Shown in pieces: positions 48,957 to 60,529 of a stretch of 64,000 bases of DNA; positions within the stretch are counted from its first letter, which is position 1, and every line of letters starts with the position of its first letter. Both the position numbers and the translations under genes were made by a program. The DNA is taken from the NCBI RefSeq assembly GCF_001552735.1, contig NZ_BCRT01000004.1:124001-188000 (forward strand), read 5' to 3'. The notes under the pieces were generated by a model. That model was not told the origin of the DNA. It saw nothing but the letters and a program-made list of their open reading frames with translations, and did not search any database. The DNA is from Sanguibacter suarezii NBRC 16159 (GTDB taxonomy: Bacteria; Actinomycetota; Actinomycetes; Actinomycetales; Cellulomonadaceae).

Positions 48957-49414
48957 TCGAGATCCTGGACGTCGACCGCTGCACCGAGTGCGACATCTGC
49001 GTGCGCATCTGCCCCACGAACGTCTTCGACGCCGTCGAGGGCGGGGTGCCGGTCATCGCCCGCCACTCCGACTGCCAGACCTGCTTCCAGTGCGAGGCGT
49101 ACTGCCCGGCGGACGCGATCTTCGTGGCTCCGTCACGGATCCCGCTGCGGCCCGGCTCCCCGATGGCCGACGGCGACGCGTTGCGCGCCGCCGGTCAGCT
49201 CGGCCTCTACCGGGACCGGGTGGGCTGGCGCACGACGCCCGGCGCCGCCGCAGTCACCGCCGCAGCCGAGCCGGGTGCCGGTGTCGCCGCCGACCAGCCC
49301 AGCGCTTCACCGACCGTCTCGTCCACCCCACCCACCCCACCCACAGCACCCCTGCCGTCCTCGTCCGTCGACTACCACCGCCTGGTGGAGACCCTGCACA
49401 GGAGCACACCATGA
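48953..49414 (+). CDS. Di-[4Fe-4S] ferredoxin (AprB-like)
   Basis: 153 aa from GTG 48953 within the flavoprotein tail. Two cluster motifs: CTECDICVRICP (residues about 10-21) and CQTCFQCEAYCP. After residue 75 the protein becomes an Ala/Pro/Ser-rich tail ending SSSVDYHRLVETLHR. It probably delivers electrons to or from the flavoprotein. Start and stop overlap both neighbours by 4 bp, so the whole operon is translationally coupled. Confidence 0.9.
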   Translation: MIEILDVDRCTECDICVRICPTNVFDAVEGGVPVIARHSDCQTCFQCEAYCPADAIFVAPSRIPLRPGSPMADGDALRAAGQLGLYRDRVGWRTTPGAAAVTAAAEPGAGVAADQPSASPTVSSTPPTPPTAPLPSSSVDYHRLVETLHRSTP

Positions 49415-50442
49415 ATCGCACACCCGTCCGTCCCTCTGCGCTTCGCCGCCTCACCGTCGCGCTCGCGGTGACCAGCCTCGTCGCCGCCCTCGCCGCGTGC
49501 TCCTCCTCTGACGCGACGGAGGCCACCGGCCCGGCCACGACCTCCGACGCTGCCCTGACCCCGCTGGTCACCGGCGGACCGTGGAACGGCGCGGCAGGCA
49601 AGGACCCGGTGCTCACCGGACCCTTCGGCTACGCCGTCGCGACGGGGATCGCGGACCCGATCCTCGCCGAGCACGGCTTCGTCTACGACGCCTTCGTCGG
49701 CTTCAACAACGGCCCGCCCGTCGTGCAGGCGCTGCAGACCGGTGACATCCACCTCGGCTTCATCGGCGACACCCCCGCCACGCAGGCCAAGGGCTCTGGC
49801 CTCGACGTGCCCGCGCTCGTGGTGGCCAAGCCGAGCTCGGACATCTGGTTCCTCACCAAGACCGGCGGGGTGGCCACCATCGAGGAGCTCGCCGGCAAGA
49901 AGGTCGGGCTGCAGTTCGGGTCGAACTTCGACAAGTACGGTCGCGCGGTCCTGGCCCGGCACGGCGTCGCGGACTCCGTGGAGTACGTCAACCTGCTCTT
50001 CGCCGACGCGCTCCCCGCGCTGCAGCGCGGGGACATCGACGCCGTCCCGGTGCCCGCCACGACCGCGGGGATCTGGCGCGCGGTCAACGACTTCCCGGTG
50101 CTGTCCAAGGCCAGCGAGGACGACCCTGACCTGCTCGCCACCTCCGTCGTGCTGACCTCCCGCGCCACCCTCGAGGCCAACGACGAGCTCGCCGCCGCGG
50201 TGTGGGCGGTCACCGAGGCGGGCAGCGCCAAGATCCTCCAGGACACCGACGCCTACGCCCAGTGGCTCTCGGACGCGACCGGGTCCCCGGTCGACATCAT
50301 CAACGACGCCGAGCTGTGGTCTTACGGCACTGAGGCGATCGACCCCGACGGCCTGGCGACGATCGGCACCACCCTCGACTTCCTCGTCGAGCAGGGCACC
50401 GTCCCCGAGGCCTTCGACGTCGCCGGCTGGGTCGTCCAGTGA
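49411..50442 (+). CDS. ABC transporter substrate-binding lipoprotein (SsuA/TauA-like)
   Basis: 343 aa. The signal peptide ends in ALAAC (Cys30). The mature part has the NMT1/SsuA-like fold: GYAVATGIADPILAEHGF, VVQALQTGDIHLGFIGDTPATQAKG, VEELAGKKV-type strand IEELAGKKVGLQFGSNFDKYG, and ALPALQRGDIDAVPVPA. Family ligands are sulfonates, nitrate or thiamine precursors; the setting favours an organosulfur ligand. AGGAG lies 6 nt before the ATG. Confidence 0.88.
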   Translation: MNRTPVRPSALRRLTVALAVTSLVAALAACSSSDATEATGPATTSDAALTPLVTGGPWNGAAGKDPVLTGPFGYAVATGIADPILAEHGFVYDAFVGFNNGPPVVQALQTGDIHLGFIGDTPATQAKGSGLDVPALVVAKPSSDIWFLTKTGGVATIEELAGKKVGLQFGSNFDKYGRAVLARHGVADSVEYVNLLFADALPALQRGDIDAVPVPATTAGIWRAVNDFPVLSKASEDDPDLLATSVVLTSRATLEANDELAAAVWAVTEAGSAKILQDTDAYAQWLSDATGSPVDIINDAELWSYGTEAIDPDGLATIGTTLDFLVEQGTVPEAFDVAGWVVQ

Positions 50443-51275
50443 CCGCGCTGACCACGGCGTCGACCACGGCGGGGCTGGTCACGCCCGCCGTGCGGCGGGT
50501 GTCTCATCAGGCGCCGTGGATCTCGGCCGCGCTGCGGGCGGGGGTTCCGCTCGCGCTCTTCGCGGCGTGGTGGTTCGGCTCGTCGAGCGGGGCCATCGAC
50601 CCCAAGGTCTTCCCGTCCCCGCAGTCGGTGTGGACCGCCTTCCAGACCCTGTCAGCCAACGGGGTGCTGTGGGACAACGCCTCGGTGTCCCTGTCCCGGG
50701 TGGCCGTCGGCTTCGCCATCGGCGGGTCGCTCGGCCTCAGCCTGGGGATCCTGGCCGGGCTGTTCCGCCTGGGCGACCAGCTGCTCGACCCGACCCTGCA
50801 GATGCTGCGCACCATCCCGTTCCTGGCCATCGCACCGCTGCTGATCCTGTGGTTCGGCATCGGTGAGCTGCCCAAGATCGTCATCATCGCCGCGGCCGCG
50901 CTGTTCCCGCTCTACCTCAACGCCCACTCCGGGGTGCGCAACGTCGACAAGAAGATCCTCGAGGCGGCCGGCACCTTCGGGCTGCGCGGGCTCGGCCTCG
51001 TACGTCACGTCATCCTGCCCGAGGCCATCCCGTCGATCCTCGTGGGCCTGCGGGTGTCCCTGTCGGTGTCGTTGCTCGCGCTCATCGTCGCCGAGCAGTC
51101 CAACGCACCGCGCGGCCTGGGCTTCCTCATGACCTCCGCGCAGCAGTACTTCCAGACCGACATCCTCGTGCTCTGCATCATCATCTACGCGGTCTGGGGC
51201 CTCGGCGTCGACCTCCTCGTGCGCCTCCTCGAGCGCGCGCTCCTGCCCTACAAGCACTCCAGGAAGCGATCATGA
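50439..51275 (+). CDS. ABC transporter permease (SsuC-like)
   Basis: 278 aa with about six helices. The binding-protein-dependent permease motif is visible as EAAGTFGLRGLGLVRHVILPEAIPSILVGLRVS. The front end KVFPSPQSVWTAFQTL and FLAIAPLLILWFGIGELPKI match the sulfonate/taurine/nitrate permease group. Both ends overlap neighbours by 4 bp. Confidence 0.9.
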   Translation: MTALTTASTTAGLVTPAVRRVSHQAPWISAALRAGVPLALFAAWWFGSSSGAIDPKVFPSPQSVWTAFQTLSANGVLWDNASVSLSRVAVGFAIGGSLGLSLGILAGLFRLGDQLLDPTLQMLRTIPFLAIAPLLILWFGIGELPKIVIIAAAALFPLYLNAHSGVRNVDKKILEAAGTFGLRGLGLVRHVILPEAIPSILVGLRVSLSVSLLALIVAEQSNAPRGLGFLMTSAQQYFQTDILVLCIIIYAVWGLGVDLLVRLLERALLPYKHSRKRS

Positions 51276-52045
51276 CCACCTCCGCACAGGTCCAGCCGAC
51301 CCCGGCCCCGGCCCAGGCACGACCGGCCGGCGCCCTCGCCGTCCACGTCGACGCCGTGACCAAGTCCTTCGGCGACCGGACCATCCTCGACGGCTTCACC
51401 CTCGACATCGCCCCGGGGGAGTTCGTCGCCCTGCTCGGGGCGAGCGGCAGCGGGAAGACGACCTTCCTGCGGATCCTCGCCGGGCTGGAGCCGACCGACT
51501 CCGGGACCGTGCTGACCCCGCGCCGACGCACCGTCGTCTACCAGGAGCCGCGGCTCATCGCTGCCAAGCGGGTGGGTGCCAACGTCACCCTCGGCCAGCG
51601 GCGCACCCGTAGCGTCCGCGACGCCGCCTCCGCCGCGTTGACCGAGGTGGGCCTGGGCGGTCGCGAGCGCGCCTGGCCGACGACGCTCTCCGGCGGGGAG
51701 GCGCAGCGCGTCGCCCTGGCCCGGGCGCTGGTCCGCGAGCCCGAGCTGCTGCTCCTGGACGAGCCCTTCGCCGCGCTGGACGCGCTCACCCGCATCAAGA
51801 TGCAGGCTCTCGTGGCGGACCTGCGGGCCACCCACGGCCCTGCGGTGCTGCTGGTGACCCACGACGTCGACGAGGCGATCCTGCTCGCGGACCGCATCGT
51901 CGTGCTGCAGGAGGGCAAGGTCGGGGTCGAGCACGTGGTGCCCTTCGCCAAGCCGCGCCGGCGCGGGGTGCCGGGCTTCGGGGACCTGCGCCGTCAGCTG
52001 CTGCTCGAGCTCGGCGTGGAGGAGGCGATCGGCGTCGCGGGGTAG
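51272..52045 (+). CDS. ABC transporter ATP-binding protein (SsuB-like)
   Basis: 257 aa. Walker A GASGSGKTTF, Q-loop VVYQEPRL, signature LSGGEAQRVALARAL, Walker B LLLLDEPFAALDAL and switch His in THDVDEA. The RRTVVYQEPRLIAAKRV segment is typical of the SsuB/TauB group. It is last in the operon, followed by a structured intergenic RNA. Confidence 0.93.
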   Translation: MTTSAQVQPTPAPAQARPAGALAVHVDAVTKSFGDRTILDGFTLDIAPGEFVALLGASGSGKTTFLRILAGLEPTDSGTVLTPRRRTVVYQEPRLIAAKRVGANVTLGQRRTRSVRDAASAALTEVGLGGRERAWPTTLSGGEAQRVALARALVREPELLLLDEPFAALDALTRIKMQALVADLRATHGPAVLLVTHDVDEAILLADRIVVLQEGKVGVEHVVPFAKPRRRGVPGFGDLRRQLLLELGVEEAIGVAG

Positions 52046-52053
52046 GCGTGGAA

Positions 52054-52115
52054 AAGCCCGTGGGCTGGTGAACGGCACCGGCCGCGGCGGACGAATTCGC
52101 GGCTCCCACGGGCTT
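52054..52115 (+). promoter_or_regulatory. Three-way-junction-like structured element after the ABC operon
   Basis: An 11-bp perfect outer stem (52054-52064 with 52105-52115) encloses two further stems: GGTG/CACC (52067-52070, 52076-52079) and GCCGCG/CGCGGC (52081-52086, 52098-52103). It may simply be the operon terminator. The nested design is more elaborate than other terminators here, and no T-run follows. Confidence 0.45.
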
Positions 52116-52120
52116 CGGAA

Positions 52121-52226
52121 GCGTCCCTCGCCTGACGGCGACTAGCGGGACGCCACCTCATGTGTCCTAGGAGAAATCATGTTCTGGACCACCTCCTTTC
52201 GTGTGTTCCAGCGACGCTACGCCTGA
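52121..52226 (+). promoter_or_regulatory. Second folded segment with a 15-codon ORF before the phosphatase gene
   Basis: GCGTCCC (52121-52127) pairs with GGGACGC (52147-52153) around an inner CGCC/GGCG hairpin. Then AGGAG at 52169-52173 precedes an ATG at 52179 opening a 15-codon ORF (MFWTTSFRVFQRRYA, stop at 52224-52226). Inside it, CCTCCTTTC at 52192-52200 can pair with that AGGAG. This could be a leader with self-sequestering initiation. Confidence 0.35.
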
Positions 52227-52329
52227 GCCGGGCGAGGCTCAAGGGTTTTTCTCCGACGAGTTCCCCGGGCCTGGGCCGGTCCGCCCGCAGATGCCCGATG
52301 GGCGCTGCGTCTCAGGCATCATGGAAGCC

Positions 52330-52872
52330 ATGACGCTGCACATCATGACCGTCTGCACGGGCAACATCTGCCGCTCGCCCATGGCCGAGGTCGTCCTGCG
52401 GGAACGCCTCGACGCCGCGGGGCTGGGTGATCGGGTCGTCGTCGACTCCACGGGGATCAGCTCCGAGGAGCAGGGCAACCCGATGGACCGCCGGGCCCGC
52501 CAGGTGCTCCTCGCCGCCGGGTACTCCGACCCCGCGCTCACCGAGCACCGTGCTCGCCGGGTGCGTCCGGCGGACCTCGGCGAACGGGACCTCGTCCTGC
52601 CGATGACCGCCGTCCACGCCGCCGAGCTGCGCCGCCTCGCCCTGCGTCACGGCCTGCCCGACGCCGTCGCCGACATCATCATGTTCCGCACCTTCGACCC
52701 GGCCGCCCCGCGCACCCAGGACTCCTCCCAGGAGCGCCTGCTCGACGTGGAAGACCCCTGGTACGGGGACATCAGCGACTTCGAGGTCTGCCTGAGCCAG
52801 GTCGAGGCCGCCGCGGACGGCATCGTGGAGTGGGCCCGGGTGCGCCTGGGCGACGTGCTGGAAGGCGCCTGA
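52330..52872 (+). CDS. Low-molecular-weight protein-tyrosine phosphatase
   Basis: 180 aa from ATG 52330 (ATG 52321 adds three residues). The phosphate loop VCTGNICRSPMAE lies at the extreme N-terminus with nucleophile Cys9 and Arg15. The general-acid Asp is in DVEDPWYG. Substrates may be phosphotyrosine proteins linked to capsule/exopolysaccharide synthesis, as usual for this family, but no BY-kinase is in the window. Confidence 0.9.
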   Translation: MTLHIMTVCTGNICRSPMAEVVLRERLDAAGLGDRVVVDSTGISSEEQGNPMDRRARQVLLAAGYSDPALTEHRARRVRPADLGERDLVLPMTAVHAAELRRLALRHGLPDAVADIIMFRTFDPAAPRTQDSSQERLLDVEDPWYGDISDFEVCLSQVEAAADGIVEWARVRLGDVLEGA

Positions 52873-52935
52873 GACGCACCGACGGCCGAGGCGCTGCCGG
52901 GAGGCCGCTCAGTCGACGGCGTCGTCAGTGGGTCG

Positions 52936-54450
52936 TCAGTCGAAGGCGTAGCCGGTGACGAGCTGGTCGAAGGTCGTCACCAGGGATTCCCCGGCGACCG
53001 AGTGCGCGGCTGCGTAGGTGTAGGACTCCTGGGTCATGAGATCGGTGTAGTCCAGCGACCACACCGTCTCGCCCGTGCCCAGGTGCAGTGCCTCGATGCC
53101 GAAGGACGTGTCGGCGAGCAGGGCGTCGCCGGTCCGGGACAGGAGCAGGGCACTGCGGGTCCCGCTCGTCCAGCGCGGCTCCCCGGTGAGGGCGTCGACC
53201 GCGGCGATCGTGACGGACTCCTCCCACCACGTCTGGTGCAGCACGAGGTCGTCGACGGCCGTGTAGCTCGTCCACAGCGCCTCGGGATCAGGCGTGGCCG
53301 ACCACAGCTCGACGCCCGTGCGCGAGTCGTAGGCGGCGTCACCGACGCCGGCGAAGGCCTCCATCACGTCGCTGGACCCCAGTCGCGCCCATGCGTTCCC
53401 GGCGGCGGTGAACGGCGCCGCACCCGAGGGAGTGACGGTCACCGTGACGGTCTCGTCCACCTCAGCGGTGGGCTCCGGCGCATTCTCGTCCACCTCGGTG
53501 ACGGACTCCAGCAGGGTCCCGCCCGGCCACGGGGCGCTGGTCTGCTTGCTCGCCGCGGACAGGCTCTCCCCCTGGCCGGTGGCCAGGTCCACGATCATGG
53601 TTGCCCCCGAGACGTAGGACCACGCCGTGCCCTCGTCCACGAGGAACCCGCCGTAGTACTCGGTGGCCGGTACGTATCCGTTCTCCGACGACGTCTGCCA
53701 GCGGGCGTCAAGGTCGTCCGGGGTGCCGCGCGTCATGTGCAGCGCGCCGGTGAGGAGCGCGCTCCCCGCCAGGACGAGGTCTCCGTTGATCTCGGTGACC
53801 GTCACCGGCTTGAAGGTGACGCTGTCGCGCCCTTGGACGGTGCCGGTGCTGGTCTCGAAGGTCGCCACGTCCCAGGTCTCGGAGTCGAGGAGGTCCGTGC
53901 CGGTCACGCACACGGTTGAGGCTCCGGTGCCCACGACGTGACAGTCGACGGACACCGACCCGGCGAGATCGGTGCGCCACGACACTGCTCCGCTGTCCCG
54001 GTCCAGGCCGACCACAGCGGCTGCTGAGCCGGCCTCGACCGTCACGACCACCGTGTCCTGGCTGTTGGGCCGGTCGAGCGGGTCACCGGCGGCGAGCGCG
54101 ACGAGGGTCATCGGGTCACCGGACATGAGGTCGGGGGCGCTGACCTGCCACACCTGGGTCGGCTCCGTGGTGTAGTCGACCGTGGGGCCCGCCGGGGCTG
54201 TGGGGTCGACCGGCTCGGGGGAGGACGGTGGCTCCTGCGTCAGGGCGGGGCTCGGGTCGGGGGTGGACGCCGCCACGGGGTTCTCCGCCTCGCCGCCCCA
54301 GTAGGCGTCGGCTCCCAGCGCGATCGCCGTCACCGCTGCGACGCCACCCAGGGCGACCGCGGCCACCAGCCCGGTCCGCTGCCACGGCGGGCGGGGGGTG
54401 GCAGAGGCAGGGGGAGACGGCTCTGTGGAGTCGTGAGGTGCTGAGGACAT
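52936..54450 (-). CDS. Membrane-anchored PQQ-like beta-propeller protein
   Basis: 504 aa from ATG 54450 with AGGAG 9 nt upstream. A Pro/Ser cytosolic start and one helix (GLVAAVALGGVAAVTAIALGA) precede a Pro/Thr linker and an extracellular propeller of repeated blades, shown by recurring AAVVGLDRDSGAVSWRTDL, DSRTGVELWSATPDP, DALTGEPRWTSGTRS and HLGTGETVWSLDY. No PQQ cofactor ligands are evident. Such proteins usually serve as scaffolds or sensors; function is unknown. Confidence 0.82.
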   Translation of the reverse strand: MSSAPHDSTEPSPPASATPRPPWQRTGLVAAVALGGVAAVTAIALGADAYWGGEAENPVAASTPDPSPALTQEPPSSPEPVDPTAPAGPTVDYTTEPTQVWQVSAPDLMSGDPMTLVALAAGDPLDRPNSQDTVVVTVEAGSAAAVVGLDRDSGAVSWRTDLAGSVSVDCHVVGTGASTVCVTGTDLLDSETWDVATFETSTGTVQGRDSVTFKPVTVTEINGDLVLAGSALLTGALHMTRGTPDDLDARWQTSSENGYVPATEYYGGFLVDEGTAWSYVSGATMIVDLATGQGESLSAASKQTSAPWPGGTLLESVTEVDENAPEPTAEVDETVTVTVTPSGAAPFTAAGNAWARLGSSDVMEAFAGVGDAAYDSRTGVELWSATPDPEALWTSYTAVDDLVLHQTWWEESVTIAAVDALTGEPRWTSGTRSALLLSRTGDALLADTSFGIEALHLGTGETVWSLDYTDLMTQESYTYAAAHSVAGESLVTTFDQLVTGYAFD

Positions 54451-54541
54451 CCCCCCATACTCCTGTGACCAGCGAAGAAACGCCTGATGACACGCTGCTC
54501 CGCCGCGCACGAGGGAGCCAGGGCTGGAAGACTGCTGCACC

Positions 54542-55783
54542 ATGAGCACCTCGTCACACACCCAGTCATCGAGCAGGCCGCACTGGGCAGGGCGTTGGGA
54601 GTCGCGCTTCGACCGTGGTCTTGCTCGCTCCTTGCGCCGCCGTGGATGGGCGCCGCGGGTCGAGCCCTACACCGGGTACGGCCTGGCCGCGGCAGCCGCG
54701 GAAGGGACCAGCGACGGGACCGGCGACGGGACCGGCGACGGAGCCGAGGGCTGGGTCCGCGTGCTGGCACGCGTGATGCTCGCCCCGGTCGGCCCGACCG
54801 ACCCCACCCGCCAGCGCGGCCGCCACGAGCCGGCCGACCCCTCCGCGCTGCCCGAGGACTCCGCCCCGCAGCCACGGCGGCGCCGTGACCGCACCCGCAC
54901 GCCAGACCCGCTGCTGGCGGTGCGCGGCTGGCGCAGCTTCGTCACCGCGCAGCTCCCGGGTGCGCGGGTCACGGTGGTCGTCGGCGACGTCGTGCACGAG
55001 GTGCTGACCGACCGTGGCGGCTACGTCGACGTGACCCTCCCTGCGCACCTGGACGCCGGCTGGCACGACGTGCAGGTCATCCCCGAGGGGGGCCCGGCCG
55101 TGGCGGCACCGGTCCGGGTCATGTCCACGCAGCCGTGCACCGGACTCGTGAGCGACATCGACGACACCGTCATGGTGACGATGCTGCCGCGTCCCCTGAC
55201 CGCGATCTGGAACCTGCTCGTGCTGCACGAGGACGCCCGCCGCCCGGTCCCGGGGATGTCTCGGCTCTACGCCGACCTCGGTGCGCTCGGGACGTCGATG
55301 CCGGTGGTCTACCTGTCCACCAACGCCTGGAACGTGGCCCCCGCGATCCGCCGGTTCCTCGCCCACCACCGCTTCCCGGCCGGCCCGCTGCTCCTGACCG
55401 ACTGGGGACCGACGAACACCGGATGGTTCCGCAGCGGCCCCGAGCACAAGCACCGCGTCCTGGAACGTCTGGCGAGGGAGCTCCCGCACGTGCGCTGGGT
55501 CCTGGTGGGCGACGACGGTCAGCACGACCCGCAGATCTACCGCGCCTTCGCCCGAGCGCACCCGGAGGAGGTGCGCGCCGTCGTCATCCGGGAGCTCTCA
55601 CCCGGTCAGCACGTCTTCGCCCACGGTGCGCCCGCACCCACCGACGCCGCCCGGTCCGACGGCGGGACCGTGTCCGGCACGGATGTCCCTGAGGTCCGTG
55701 GCCCCGATGGCGAGGCGCTCGCCCGCCAGCTGCGCGCCGCCGGCGTGATCCCCGCACGGTCCACCCACCGCCCCGCTCACTGA
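54542..55783 (+). CDS. APP1 family phosphatase (DUF2183)
   Basis: 413 aa, no signal peptide. The conserved DUF2183 core shows a HAD-like acidic motif VSDIDDTVMVTMLPRP, then PVVYLSTNAWNVAP, LLLTDWGPTNTGWFRSG with KHRVLERL, and VLVGDDGQHDPQIYR. Known: yeast App1 is a Mg-dependent phosphatidate phosphatase, and bacterial homologues are uncharacterised. The N-terminal 90 residues contain a Gly/Thr repeat EGTSDGTGDGTGDG. It is divergent from the propeller gene, with a 91-bp gap. Confidence 0.88.
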   Translation: MSTSSHTQSSSRPHWAGRWESRFDRGLARSLRRRGWAPRVEPYTGYGLAAAAAEGTSDGTGDGTGDGAEGWVRVLARVMLAPVGPTDPTRQRGRHEPADPSALPEDSAPQPRRRRDRTRTPDPLLAVRGWRSFVTAQLPGARVTVVVGDVVHEVLTDRGGYVDVTLPAHLDAGWHDVQVIPEGGPAVAAPVRVMSTQPCTGLVSDIDDTVMVTMLPRPLTAIWNLLVLHEDARRPVPGMSRLYADLGALGTSMPVVYLSTNAWNVAPAIRRFLAHHRFPAGPLLLTDWGPTNTGWFRSGPEHKHRVLERLARELPHVRWVLVGDDGQHDPQIYRAFARAHPEEVRAVVIRELSPGQHVFAHGAPAPTDAARSDGGTVSGTDVPEVRGPDGEALARQLRAAGVIPARSTHRPAH

Positions 55784-55815
55784 GGCGACCGCACGGTGCC
55801 CCGGGGTCCGGGCGA

Positions 55816-55895
55816 GCAGCCGACATCCCGCACTCGGCGGAGGGCGTAGGAGAGGGCAGCCGACATCCCGCACTCGGCGGAGGGCGTAGGAGAGG
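55816..55895 (+). repeat. Perfect 40-bp tandem duplication containing the aminotransferase RBS
   Basis: Units 55816-55855 and 55856-55895 are identical. Each contains a small inverted repeat GCCGA/TCGGC and ends GTAGGAGAGG, a strong ribosome site. The second copy lies 8 nt before the ATG at 55904. Confidence 0.95.
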
Positions 55896-55903
55896 ATGGT
55901 CAG

Positions 55904-57109
55904 ATGAAGATCTCCGGTCGGTCCCAGGTTCCCGCCTTCGCGGTCATGGAGGTGCTCGCTGAGGCGAATGCGCTGCGGGCTGCGGGCCGGTCCGTGCTCA
56001 ACCTGTGCGCGGGCGAACCATCCACCGGCGCCTCCGACGCCGTGCGACGCCGGGCGATCGACCTGCTCACCGCGGGGGACCTCGGCTACACCGAGGCGAT
56101 GGGCGCACCGGCCCTGCGCCAGGCGATCGCCGACCACTACGCCCGCTGGTACGACGTCGACGTCTCACCCGCGCAGGTCGCGGTGACCACCGGGTCCTCG
56201 GGCGGGTTCATGCTCGCCTTCCTCGCGGCCTTCGACGTCGGGGACCGCGTCGCGCTGGCGCGCCCGGGCTACCCGGCCTACCGCAACATCCTCACCTCCC
56301 TCGGCTGCGAGGTCGTCGAGCTCGACTGCGGCCCGGAGACCCGGTACCAGCCGACCATCTCCCAGCTGCAGCAGGCCTACTACGACGGCGGCCTCGACGG
56401 ACTGGTGCTGGCGAGCCCGGCCAACCCGACCGGCACGATGCTCCCCGCCGACGACCTCGCCGCGCTCGCGGCCTGGTGCGAGGACTACGACGTCCGCCTC
56501 ATCAGCGACGAGATCTACCACGGCATCTCCTACGACGCCGACGGCGCGGCGGCCCCCGGCGCCGGAGCCGCGACCGCGGCGGCCTTCCTCGGTGGCGGGG
56601 CCGTGGTGGTCAATTCCTTCTCCAAGTACTGGGCGATGACCGGCTGGCGGCTGGGCTGGCTGCTGCTGCCCGAGGACCTCGTCGTCCCCGTCGACGCCCT
56701 CGCCGGCAACGTCGCGCTGTGCCCGCCGGCCCTCGCCCAGCACGCCGGCATCGCCGCCTTCAGCGCGGAGGGCTACGCCGCCGCCCGGGAGAACGTCGAG
56801 CAGTACGCCGTCTCCCGGCGCCTCGTCCTGGACCGCCTCGGCGACCTCGGCTGGGGTCCGGTCGCCCCGGCCGACGGCGCCTTCTACGTCTACGCCGACA
56901 TCTCCCGCTCCGGCCTCGACTCGGTCACCTGGTGTGCGCGGCTGCTCGCCGAGACCGGTGTGGCGCTCACCCCGGGCACCGACTTCGACGCGGTCCGCGG
57001 CACGGACTGGGTCCGGCTGTCCTTCGCGGCCGCCCCCGAGGTCGTCGCCGAGGCGGTCGACCGGATCGTGGCGTGGCAGGCGGGCCTGGACGGGACGCGC
57101 GCCGGGTGA
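55904..57109 (+). CDS. PLP-dependent aminotransferase, class I/II
   Basis: 401 aa fold-type I enzyme. Seen: NLCAGEPSTGASDAVR (N-terminal substrate loop), YTEAMGAPALRQAIADHYA, TTGSSGGFMLAFLA (PLP phosphate), LASPANPTGTMLP, ISDEIYHGISYD (Asp for the pyridine N), SFSKYWAMTGWRLGW with PLP Lys241, and C-terminal WVRLSFA with the carboxylate Arg. The amino-acid specificity cannot be read. It stands alone behind the 40-bp tandem repeat and ahead of the glycine riboswitch. Confidence 0.9.
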   Translation: MKISGRSQVPAFAVMEVLAEANALRAAGRSVLNLCAGEPSTGASDAVRRRAIDLLTAGDLGYTEAMGAPALRQAIADHYARWYDVDVSPAQVAVTTGSSGGFMLAFLAAFDVGDRVALARPGYPAYRNILTSLGCEVVELDCGPETRYQPTISQLQQAYYDGGLDGLVLASPANPTGTMLPADDLAALAAWCEDYDVRLISDEIYHGISYDADGAAAPGAGAATAAAFLGGGAVVVNSFSKYWAMTGWRLGWLLLPEDLVVPVDALAGNVALCPPALAQHAGIAAFSAEGYAAARENVEQYAVSRRLVLDRLGDLGWGPVAPADGAFYVYADISRSGLDSVTWCARLLAETGVALTPGTDFDAVRGTDWVRLSFAAAPEVVAEAVDRIVAWQAGLDGTRAG

Positions 57110-57177
57110 GACGGTGCCTTCCCGCAGGTCCCTGCGCCTGTAAAGTTGGCAGCACAACCGCATATCGCGCTGCTCGA

Positions 57178-57400
57178 ACCGCGGTGGGAGAGTCCTGAGA
57201 GGCCACCCATCACCTCAGGCGCCGAAGGAGCAAACCCTCCCCGGGAAACTCTCAGGCTCACGTACCGCCGCGGCGAGGCAACTCTGAACAGCAGGCCCGA
57301 CGGCGGCCCTCCCTACGGGGAGTCCCGCCGCGTGCCTCACCGAAGGGGCAAGCCCGCTCACCGTCGCGGGCCAAACTCTCAGGTAGACCCTCCCGCCCGG
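57178..57400 (+). promoter_or_regulatory. Tandem glycine riboswitch
   Basis: Two aptamers in series. Aptamer 1 (about 57178-57268) has CGCCGAAGGAGCAA at 57220-57233 and AAACTCTCAGGC at 57246-57257. Aptamer 2 (about 57270-57400) has CACCGAAGGGGCAAG at 57338-57352 and AAACTCTCAGGT at 57373-57384. These are the family's conserved core and 3' strands. Known: glycine binding usually turns on gcv expression. A -10 element TAAAGT at 57141-57146 is the likely promoter. Confidence 0.95.
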
Positions 57401-57443
57401 TCACTCGGGCTGTCCAGGTCCGATGACAGAGCGGGGAGGATCC

Positions 57444-57490
57444 ATGCCCATGGGGTCGGCTGCCGCCGTCCCCGACCACAGGAGCCTCCC

Positions 57491-57494
<4 letters not shown>
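57444..57494 (+). CDS. Candidate 16-codon leader ORF coupled to gcvP
   Basis: An ATG with GGGGAGGA (57433-57440) upstream, peptide [16 protein letters not shown]. Its TGA overlaps the gcvP GTG (GTGA). A GGTCGG/CCGACC stem inside it ends just before the gcvP ribosome site. It may be part of the riboswitch expression platform. Confidence 0.35.

Positions 57495-60525
<3,031 letters not shown>

Positions 60526-60529
<4 letters not shown>

Noticed and set aside
52185-52200. A 16S rRNA 3'-end fragment
   Set aside because: About 15 bases resemble the rRNA tail, but the flanks share no further similarity. It is better explained by local pairing with the adjacent AGGAG.
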